Origin: Sympetrum striolatum
Taxonomy: Eukaryota > Arthropoda > Insecta > Odonata > Libellulidae
DNA: 64,000 bases
Reading direction: 5' to 3'
Assembly (NCBI GenBank): GCA_947579665.1
Contig: OX388344.1
Coordinates: 13,262,346 to 13,326,345, forward strand
Shown: positions 42,931 through 52,745 of the stretch, one piece after another
Layout: the number at the start of each line of letters is the position of its first letter
Position numbering within the stretch: the first letter of the stretch is position 1
Translations under genes and position numbers: made by a program
The notes under the pieces: model-generated
Databases searched by the model: none
Seen by the model: only the letters and a program-made list of their open reading frames with translations
Told to the model about the DNA's origin: nothing

Positions 42931-45900
42931 CATTATTCTGGTGGTAGGTATAATTATTGTTGATACTAAATAAGCATTCGTTTTGCGCTATCATTGCAAA
43001 TAAGCGAGATATAAGCGTTTGAAAATTTGAAAAATCGCAAATTTAAAATTGCTCAAAATCGATCCTTATTAATTCTGGTGGTAGGTATAATTATTGTTGA
43101 TACTAAATAAGCATTCGTTTTGCGCTATCATTGCAAATAAGCGAGATATAAGCGATTGAAAATTTGAAAAATCGCAAATATAAAATTGCTCAAAATCGAT
43201 CCTTATTAATTCTGGTGGTAGGTATAATTATTGTTGATACTAAATAAGCATTCGTTTTGCGTTATCATTGAAAATAAGCGAGATATAAGCGTTTGAAAAT
43301 TTGAAAAATCGCAAATTTAAAATTTCTCAAAATCGATCCCCATTAATTTTGGTGGTAGGTATAATTATTGTTGATACTAAATAAGCATTAGTTTTGCGCT
43401 ATCATTGCAAATAAGCGAGATATAAGCGTTTGAAAATTTGAAAAATCGCAAATTTAAAATTGCTCAAAATCGATCCCTATTAATTCTGGTGGTAGGTATA
43501 ATTATTGTTGATACTAAATAAGCATTCGTTTTTCGCTATCATTGCAAATAAGTGAGATATAAGCGTTTGAAAATTTGAAAAATCGCAAATTTAAAATTGC
43601 TCAAAATCGATCCCCATTAATTCTGGTGGTAGGTATAATTATTGTTGATACTAAATAGGCATTCGTTTTGCGCTATCATTGCAAATAAGCGAGATATAAG
43701 CGTTTGAAAATTTGAAAAATCGCAAATTTAAAATTATTCAAAATCGATCCCCATTAATTCTGGTGGTAGGTATAATTATTGTTGATACTAAATAAGCATT
43801 CGCTTTGCGCTATCATTGCAAATAAGCGAGATATAAGCGTTTGAAAATTTGAAAAATCGCAAATTTTAAATTGCTCAAAATCGATCCCCATTAATTCTGG
43901 TGGTAGGTATAATTATTGTTGATACTAAATAAGCATTCGCTTTGCGCTATCATTGCAAATAAGCGAGATATAAGCGTTTGAAAATATGAAAAATCGTAAA
44001 TTTAAAATTGCTCAAAATCGATCCCCATTAATTCTGGTGGTAGGTATAATTATTGTTGATACTAAATAAGCATTCGTTTTGCGCTATCATTGCAAATAAG
44101 CGAGATATAAGCGTTTGAAAATTTGAAAAATCGCAAATTTAATAATGCTCAAAATCGATCCCCATTAATTCTGGTGGTAGGTATAATAATTGTTGATACT
44201 AAATAAGCATTCGTTTTGCGCTATCATTTCAAATAAGCGAGATATAAGCGTTTGAAAATTTGAAAAATCGCAAATTAAAAATTGCTCAAAATCGATCCTT
44301 CATAATTCTGGTGGTAGGTATAATTAATGTTGATACTAAATAAGGATTCGTTTTTCGCTATCATTGCAAATAAGCGATATATAAGCGTTTGAAAATTTGA
44401 AAAATCGTAAATTTAAAATTGCTCAAAATCGATCCATATTAATTCTGGTGGCAGGTATAACTATTGTTGATACTAAATAAGCATTCGTTTTGCGCTATCA
44501 TTGCAAATAAGCGAGATATAAGCGTTTGAAAATTTGAAAAATCGCAAATTTAAAATTGCTCAAAATCGATCCCCATTAATTCTGGTGGTAGGTATAATTA
44601 TTGTTGATACTAAATAAGCATTCTTATTGCGCTATCATTGCAAATAAGCGAGATATAAGCGTTTGAAAATTTGAAAAATCGCAAATTTAAAATTGCTCAA
44701 AATCGATCCCCATTATTCTGGTGGTAGGTATAATTATTGTTGATACTAAATAAGCATTCGTTTTGCGCTATCATTGCAAATAAGCGAGATATAAGCGTTT
44801 GAAAATTTGAAAAATCGCAAATTTAAAATTGCTCAAAATCAATCCTTATTAATTCTGGTGGTAGGTATAATTATTGTTGATACTAAATAAGCATTCGTTT
44901 TGCGCTATCATTGCAAATAAGCGAGATATAAGCGATTGAAAATTTGAAAAATCGCAAATTTAAAATTGCTCAAAATCGATCCCCATTAATTCTGGTGGTA
45001 GGTATAATTATTGTTGATACAAAATAAGCATTCGTTTTGCGTTATCATTGAAAATAAGCGAGATATAAGCGTTTGAAAATTTGAAAAATCGCAAATTTAA
45101 AATTTCTCAAAATCGATCCCCATTAATTTTGGTGGTAGGTATAATTATTGTTGATACTAAATAAGCATTCGTTTTGCGCTATCATTGCAAATAAGCGAGA
45201 TATAAGCGTTTGAAAATTTGAAAAATCGCAAATTTAAAATTGCTCAAAATCGATCCCTATTAATTCTGGTGGTAGGTATAATTATTGTTGATACTAAATA
45301 AGCATTCGTTTTTCGCTATCATTGCAAATAAGTGAGATATAAGCGTTTGAAAATTTGAAAAATCGCAAATTTAAAATTGCTCAAAATCGATCCCCATTAA
45401 TTCTGGTGGTAGGTATAATTATTGTTGATACTAAATAGGCATTCGTTTTGCGCTATCATTGCAAATAAGCGAGATATAAGCGTTTGAAAATTTGAAAAAT
45501 CGCAAATTTAAAATTGCTCAAAATCGATCCCCATTAATTCTGGTGGTAGGTATAATTATTGTTGATACTAAATGAGCATTCGCTTTGCGCTATCATTGCA
45601 AATAAAAGAGATATAAGCGTTTGAAAATTTGAAAAATCGCAAATTTTAAATTGCTCAAAATCGATCCCCATTAATTTTGGTGGTAGGTATAATTATTGTT
45701 GATACTAAATAAGCATTCGCTTTGCGCTATCATTGCAAATAAGCGAGATATAAGCGTTTGAAAATATGAAAAATCGTAAATTTAAAATTGCTCAAAATCG
45801 ATCCCCATTAATTCTGGTGGTAGGTATAATTATTGTTGATACTAAATAAGCATTCGTTTTGCGCTATCATTGCAAATAAGCGAGATATAAGCGTTTGAAA

Positions 45901-46490
45901 ATTTGAAAAATCGCAAATTTAATAATGCTCAAAATCGATCCTAATTAATTCTGGTGGTAGGTATAATTATTGTTGATACTAAATAAGCATTCGTTTTGCG
46001 CTATCATTTCAAATAAGCGAGATATATGCAATTGAAAATTTGAAAAATCGCAAATTAAAAATTGCTCAAAATCGATCCTTCAAAATTCTGGTGGTAGGTA
46101 TAATTATTGTTGATACTAAATAAGCATTCGTTTTTCGCTATCATTGCAAATAAGCGAGATATAAGCGTTTGAAAATTTGAAAAATCGTAAATTTAAAATT
46201 GCTCAAAATCGATCCCCATTAATTCTGGTGGCAGGTATAACTATTGTTGATACTAAATAAGCATTCGTTTTGCGCTATCATTGCAAATAAGCGAGATATA
46301 AGCGTTTGAAAATTTGAAAAATCGCAAATTTAAAATTGCTCAAAATCGATCCCCATTAATTCTGGTGGTAGGTATAATTATTGTTGATACTAAATAAGCA
46401 TTCTTATTGCGCTATCATTGCAAATAAGCGAGATATAAGCGTTTGAAAATTTGAAAAATCGCAAATTTAAAATTGCTCAAAATCGATCCC
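42931..46490 (+). repeat. Higher-order block E, two copies of 13 monomers (1,780 bp)
   Basis: Copies at about 42931-44710 and 44711-46490. CATTATTCTGG starts at 42931 and 44711; GTTATCATTGAAAAT, TTTCTCAAAATCG with ATTTTGG, TTTTTCGC with AAGTGAG, AAAATATGAAAAATCGTAAA, TTTAATAATGC, CCTTCA and GGCAGGTATAACTATTG follow in both at 1,780 bp. This is 13 x 137 less the one-base loss in the marker monomer. Differences between copies include three at the bases after CGATC (about 43.19/44.98, 44.16/45.94 and 44.44/46.22 kb) and private changes in copy 2 such as AAAAGAGATATAAG near 45604 and GATATATGCAATTG near 46021. Confidence 0.9.
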
Positions 46491-48480
46491 CATTAATTCT
46501 GGTGGTAGGTATAATTATTGTTGATACTAAATAGGCATTCGTTTTGCGCTATCATTGCAAATAAGCGAGATATAAGCGTTTGAAAATTTGAAAAATCGCA
46601 AATTTGAAATTGCTCAAAATCGATCCCCATTAATTCTGGTGGTAGGTATAATTATTGTTGATACTAAATAAGCATTCTTATTGCGCTATCATTGCAAATA
46701 AGCGAGATATAAGCGTTTGAAAATTTGAAAAATCGCAAATTTAAAATTGCTCAAAATCGATCCCCATTAATTCTGGTGGTAGGTATAATTATTGTTGATA
46801 CTAAATAGGCATTCGTTTTGCGCTATCATTGCAAATAAGCGAGACATAAGCGTTTGAAAATTTGAAAAATCGCAAATTTAAAATTGCTCAAAATCGATCC
46901 CCATTAATTCTGGTGGTAGGTATAATTATTGTTGATACTAAATAGGCATTCGTTTTGCGCTATCATTGCAAATAAGCGAGATATAAGCGTTTGAAAATTT
47001 GAAAAATCGCAAATTTAAAATTGCTCAAAATCGATCCCCATTAATTCTGGTGGTAGGTATAATTATTGTTGATACTAAATAAGCATTCGTTTTGCGCTAT
47101 CATTGAAAATAAGCGAGATATAAGCGTTTGAAAATTTGAAAAATCGCAAATTTAAAAATGCTCAAAATCGATCACTATTAATTGTGGTGGTAGGATTAAC
47201 TATTGTTGATACTAAATAAGCATTCGTTTTGCGCTATCATTGCAAATAAGCGAGATATAAGCGTTTGAAAATTTGAAAAATCGCAAATTTAAAATAGCTC
47301 AAAATCGATCCCCATTAATTCTGGTTGTAGGTATAATTATTGTTGATACTAAATAAGCATTCGTATTTCGCTATCATTGCAAATAAGCGAGATATAAGCG
47401 TTTGAAAATTTGAAAAATCGCAAATTTAAAATTGCTCTAAATCAATCCTTATTAATTCTGGTGGTAGGTATAATTATTGTTGATACTAAATAAGCATTCG
47501 TTTTGCGCTATCATTGCAAATAAGCGAGATATAAGCGTTTGAAAATTTGAAAAATCGCAAATTTAAAATTGCTCAAAATCGATCCCCATTAATTCTGGTG
47601 GTAGGTATAATTATTGTTGATACTAAATAAGCATTCATTTTGCGCTATCATTGCAAATAAGCGAGATATAAGCGTTTGAAAATTTGAAAAATCGCAAATT
47701 TAAAATTGCTCAAAATCGATCCCCATTAATTCTGGTGGTAGGTATAATTATTGTTGATACTAAATAAGCATTCGTATTGCGCTATCATTGCAAATTAGCG
47801 AGATATAAGCGTTTGAAAATTTGAAAAATCGCAAATTTAAAAATGCTCAAAATCGATCCCCATTAATTCTGTTGGTAGGTATAATTATTGTTGATACTAA
47901 ATAGGCATTCGTTTTGCGCTATCATTGCAAATAAGCGAGATATAAGCGTTTGAAAATTTGAAAAATCGCAAATTTAAAATTGCTCAAAATCGATGTTTAT
48001 TAATTCTGGTTGTAGGTATAATTATTGTTGATACTACATAAGCATTCGTATTGCGCTATCATTGCAAATAAGCGAGATATAAGCGTTTGAAAATTTGAAA
48101 AATCGCAAATTTAAAATTGCTCAAAATCGATCCTTATTAATTCTGGTGGTAGGTATAATTATTGTTGATACTAAATAAGCATTCGTTTTGCGCTATCATT
48201 GCAAATAAGCGAGATATAAGCGTTTGAAAATTTGAAAAATCGCAAATTTAAAATTGCTCAAAATCGATCCATATTAATTCTGGTGGTAGGTATAATTATT
48301 GTTGATACTAAATAAGCATTCATTTTGCGCTATCATTGCAAATAAGCGAGATATAAGCGATTGAAAATTTGAAAAATCGCAAATTTAAAATTGCTCAAAA
48401 TCGATCCCCATTAATTCTGGTGGTAGGTATAATTATTGTTGATACTAAATAAGCATTCGTATTGCGCTATCATTGCAAAT
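46491..48480 (+). repeat. Right edge of satellite 1 with private variants
   Basis: The last 14-15 monomers before the junction. They keep the 137-bp phase but carry changes I did not see elsewhere: GGATTAACTATTG near 47192, AAAATAGCTC near 47290, GCTCTAAATCAATCC near 47435, CGATGTTTATT near 47992 and ACTACATAAGC near 48033. Reduced homogenisation toward an array edge is well known for satellites; that this is the cause here is inference. The final monomer stops after GCTATCATTGCAAAT. Confidence 0.8.
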
Positions 48481-48494
48481 ATAGCAAGAAATTA
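48481..48494. other. Junction between satellite 1 and satellite 2
   Basis: Satellite 1 ends about 20 bp into a monomer. A spacer of about 14 bp (ATAGCAAGAAATTA) belongs clearly to neither consensus. From 48495 the ATTCAGTGACCATGGATAAG sequence matches 50948 onward within satellite 2. There is no target-site duplication, transposon end or unique DNA at the switch. A direct break-and-join between arrays is the simplest reading; an assembly join is the alternative. Confidence 0.8.
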
Positions 48495-50039
48495 ATTCAG
48501 TGACCATGGATAAGTTATTCGAAAATCAATATTTTCCTCTCTTTATCCTTAATTTTCGTTATTTTGACTAGAAATGATGGAAGAAAGGAAGGAAAACGGA
48601 TAATTTCACCGAAATTTTAATTTTGTTCCACTATTTTCCCTTAATTGTCGTCATTTAATAGAGATATGACCAAAAAATGCTACGAAATATGATAATATTC
48701 GAAAAATTTCAATTTCTTTTCCTCAATTTAGCCTTAATAATCGTCATTTTGTCTAAGTCTGATCAATAAAAGCAACGAAAACGGATAATTTCACCGAAAA
48801 TTCGTTTTTTTCCCTTATGTTGCCTTAATTTTCGTCACTTTATCAAGATATGATCGAAAAAAGCAAGAAAAACAGATAATTTCACCAAAATGAAAATGTT
48901 TTTCATCCATTATTACTAAATTTTCGTTATTTTGACTAGATATGATCAAAAAACGAAAGAAAAACGGACAATTTCACCGAAATGAAAATGTTTTTCATCT
49001 ATCATTACTAAATTTTTGTAATTTTGTCTAGATATGATCAAAAAACGAAAAAAAAAACGGATAATTTCACCGAAATTGCAATTTTTTTCCACTTTTTATC
49101 TTAATTTTCGTTATTTTATCGAGATATGATCGAAAAAAAATGAAAGCTGGTTATCTTAGCGAAATTTCTATTTTTTCTCCTCTATTTTGCCTTATTTTCG
49201 TCATTATATCGAGATATGATCAAAAAAAGCAACGAAAACGGCTAATTCTAGCGAATTGTCAATTAATTTTTCTTTATTTTCATCATTTGATCGAGATATG
49301 ATCAAAAAAAGCTACCAAAACGATTAATTTCACCGAAAGATTAATCTTTTTCCTCTAATCTACCTTAATTGTCGTAATTCTATTGAGATATGACGGAAAT
49401 ATTAAACGAAAACGGATAACGAAAACGGATATTTTAAGCGAATTTTTAATTTTATACTCTATTTTACCTTCATTGTCGTCATTTTATCGATTTATGACCG
49501 AAAAAAAGGATATTTATTGCGAAATTTTCAAATTTTCCTTTATTTTTCTTTAATGTTCGTCAATCTATCGAGATATGACAGAAAAATGCAACGAAAACGG
49601 ATAATTCTAGCGAAATGTCAATTTGTTTTACTCTATTTTGCCCTCATTTTCGTCATTTTGTCTAGATATGATCAAGAAAAGCAAGAAAAACGGATAATTT
49701 CACCGAAATTGCAATTTGTTTCCACTTATTTGCCTTCATTTTCGTTATTTTATCGTGATATGATCGAAAAAAATAAAACCTGGTTATCTTAGCGAAATGT
49801 TTATTTTTTCTCCTCTATTTTGCCCTTTTATTCGTCATTTTATCGAGATATGATCGAGAAAAGCAAAAAACGGATAATTATTGCGAAATTTTCAATTTTT
49901 CCTTTATTTTTCTTTAATGTTCGTCAATCTATCGAGATATGACAGAAAAATGCAACGAAAACGGATATTTTTAGCGAAATGTAATATTTTCTTCCTATTT
50001 TGCCTTAATATTCCTCCGTTTTTTCGAGATGTGGAAAAA
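48495..50039 (+). repeat. Satellite 2 higher-order unit A (1,545 bp)
   Basis: The unit starts at ATTCAGTGACCATGG and runs to the next ATTCAG at 50040. It is repeated at 50948-52484. Compared with unit B it holds about 637 bp more (roughly 49140-49777, seven monomers); outside that stretch A and B share the same series of monomers. An internal reading frame at 49517-49792 has an almost identical twin in the second copy and is a by-product of the repeat. Confidence 0.88.
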
Positions 50040-50947
50040 ATTCAGCGACAATGGATAAGTTATTAGAAAATCAATTTTTTCCTCTCTTTTTCCTTAATTT
50101 TCGTTATTTTGACTAGATGTGATGGAAAAACGGAAGGAAAACGGATAATTTCACCGAAATTTTAATTTTGTTCCACTATTTTCCCTTAATTGTCGTCATT
50201 TAATGGAGATATGACCAAAAAATGCTACGAAATATGATAATATTCGAAAAATTTCAATATCTTTTCCTCAATTTAGCCTTAATAATCGTCATTTTGTCTA
50301 AGTCTGATCAATAAAAGCAACGGAAACGGATAATTTCACCGAAAATTCGTTTTTTTCCCTTATGTTGCCTTAATTTTCGTCACTTTATCAAGATATGATC
50401 GAAAAAAGCAAGAAAAACAGATAATTTCACCAAAATGAAAATGTTTTTCATCCATTATTACTAAATTTTCGTTATTTTGACTAGATATGATCAAAAAACG
50501 AAAGAAAAACGGACAATTTCACCGAAATGAAAATGTTTTTCATCTATTATTACTAAATTTTTGTCATTTTGTCTAGATATGATCAAAAACCGAAAAAAAA
50601 GGATAATTTAACCGAAATTGCAATTTTTTTCCACTTTTTTGCATTAATTTTCGTTATTTTATCGAGATATGATCGAAAAAAATAAAACCTGGTTATCTTA
50701 GCGAAATGTCTATTTTTCTCCTCTATTTTGCCCTTTTATTCGTCATTTTATCAAAATATGATCGAGAAAAGCAAAAAACGGATAATTATTGCGAAATTTT
50801 CAATTTTTCCTTTATTTTTCTTTAATGTTCGTCAATCTATCGAGATATGACAGAAAAATGCAACGAAAACGGATATTTTTAGCGAAAAGTAATATTTTTT
50901 TCCTATTTTGCCTTAATATTCCACCTTTTTTTCGAGATGTGGAAAAA
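50040..50947 (+). repeat. Satellite 2 higher-order unit B (908 bp)
   Basis: Starts at ATTCAGCGACAATGG. It matches unit A from its start to about position 50685, then jumps to the sequence that A has about 637 bp further on (AATAAAACCTGGTTATC). This equals the loss of seven monomers in B or their gain in A, the expected outcome of unequal exchange between monomers. Confidence 0.86.
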
Positions 50948-52484
50948 ATTCAGTGACCATGGATAAGTTATTCGAAAATCAATATTTTCCTCTCTTTATC
51001 CTTAATTTTCGTTATTTTGACTAGAAATGATGGAAGAAAGGAAGGAAAACGGATAATTTCACCGAAATTTTAATTTTGTTCCACTATTTTCCCTTAATTG
51101 TCGTCATTTAATAGAGATATGACCAAAAAATGCTACGAAATATGATAATATTCGAAAAATTTCAATTTCTTTTCCTCAATTTAGCCTTAATAATCGTCAT
51201 TTTGTCTAAGTCTGATCAATAAAAGCAACGAAAACGGATAATTTCACCGAAAATTCGTTTTTTTCCCTTATGTTGCCTTAATTTTCGTCACTTTATCAAG
51301 ATATGATCGAAAAAAGCAAGAAAAACAGATAATTTCACCAAAATGAAAATGTTTTTCATCCATTATTACTAAATTTTCGTTATTTTGACTAGATATGATC
51401 AAAAAACGAAAGAAAAACGGACAATTTCACCGAAATGAAAATGTTTTTCATCTATCATTACTAAATTTTTGTAATTTTGTCTAGATATGATCAAAAAACG
51501 AAAAAAAAAACGGATAATTTCACCGAAATTGCAATTTTTTTCCACTTTTTATCTTAATTTTCGTTATTTTATCGAGATATGATCGAAAAAAAATGAAAGC
51601 TTAGCGAAATTTCTATTTTTTCTCCTCTATTTTGCCTTATTTTCGTCATTATATCGAGATATGATCAAAAAAAGCAACGAAAACGGCTAATTCTAGCGAA
51701 TTGTCAATTAATTTTTCTTTATTTTCATCATTTGTTCGAGATATGATCAAAAAAAGCTACCAAAACGATTAATTTCACCGAAAGATTAATCTTTTTCCTC
51801 TAATCTACCTTAATTGTCGTAATTCTATTGAGATATGACGGAAATATTAAACGAAAACGGATAACGAAAACGGATATTTTAAGCGAATTTTTAATTTTAT
51901 ACTCTATTTTACCTTCATTGTCGTCATTTTATCGATTTATGACCGAAAAAAAGGATAATTATTGCGAAATTTTCAATTTTTCCTTTATTTTTCTTTAATG
52001 TTCGTCAATCTATCGAGATATGACAGAAAAATGCAACGAAAACGGATAATTCTAGCGAAATGTCAATTTGTTTTACTCTATTTTGCCCTCATTTTCGTCA
52101 TTTTGTCTAGATATGATCAAGAAAAGCAAGAAAAACGGATAATTTCACCGAAATTGCAATTTGTTTCCACTTATTTGCCTTCATTTTCGTTATTTTATCG
52201 TGATATGATCGAAAAAAATAAAACCTGGTTATCTTAGCGAAATGTTTATTTTTTCTCCTCTATTTTGCCCTTTTATTCGTCATTTTATCGAGATATGATC
52301 GAGAAAAGCAAAAAACGGATAATTATTGCGAAATTTTCAATTTTTCCTTTATTTTTCTTTAATGTTCGTCAATCTATCGAGATATGACAGAAAAATGCAA
52401 CGAAAACGGATATTTTTAGCGAAATGTAATATTTTCTTCCTATTTTGCCTTAATATTCCTCTGTTTTTTCGAGATGTGGAAAAA
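50948..52484 (+). repeat. Satellite 2 higher-order unit A, second copy (1,537 bp)
   Basis: Copy of 48495-50039, offset 2,453 bp at its start and 2,445 bp at its end. Most of the shift comes from a 9-bp loss near 51600: AAAGCTTAGCG here, AAAGCTGGTTATCTTAGCG in the first copy. Other differences are isolated bases, so the A-B pair was duplicated recently. Confidence 0.88.
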
Positions 52485-52745
52485 ATTCAGCGACAATGGA
52501 TAAGTTATTCGAAAATCAATTTTTTCCTCTCTTTTTCCTTAATTTTCGTTATTTTGACTAGATATGATGGAAAAACGGAAGGAAAACGGATAATTTCACC
52601 GAAATTTTAATTTTGTTCCACTATTTTCCCTTAATTGTCGTCATTTAATGGAGATATGACCAAAAAATGCTACGAAATATGATAATATTCGAAAAATTTC
52701 AATTTCTTTTCCTCAATTTAGCCTTAACAATCGTCATTTTGTCTA
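52485..52745 (+). repeat. Satellite 2 higher-order unit B, truncated second copy
   Basis: Begins with ATTCAGCGACAATGG like unit B and follows it to about 52740. There TTTTGTCTAAGTCTGATC has become TTTTGTCTAAGATC, and the next monomers no longer match. This is the right limit of the recently homogenised part of satellite 2. Confidence 0.82.

Larger units (their letters stand above)
1..48480 (+). repeat. Satellite 1: 137-bp tandem array, about 354 monomers
   Basis: A 137-bp unit repeats head to tail with no gap or insertion. Taking GTTTTGCGCTATCATTGC as the monomer start, the first three copies begin at 1, 138 and 274; the second is 136 bp because of a one-base deletion that recurs in many copies (AAATGCTC for AAATTGCTC). 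Recognisable parts in order are the GCGCTATC start, AAGCGAGATATAAGCG, an A/T-rich core at monomer 43-79, the ATCGAT palindrome near 79-84, CTGGTGGTAGGTATAATTA and TTGATACTAAATAAGC. Consensus GC is 42/137. The period is not a multiple of three and every frame is stopped, so it cannot encode a repeated protein. I infer centromeric or pericentromeric satellite from length, AT content and homogeneity; no function is shown by the sequence. The left end is open, and the right end breaks inside a monomer. Confidence 0.97.

Noticed and set aside
1..48480. CRISPR array
   Set aside because: Units of 137 bp are contiguous with no unique spacers, and there are no cas genes.
49517..52237. Two almost identical 91-codon frames at 49517-49792 and 51962-52237, and related frames at 49881 and 52326
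   Set aside because: They begin with a TTG codon inside a satellite monomer, follow the A-B unit duplication exactly, and have the Lys/Arg and Phe/Leu pattern dictated by the 91-bp repeat. Similarity reflects copied DNA, not selection on protein.
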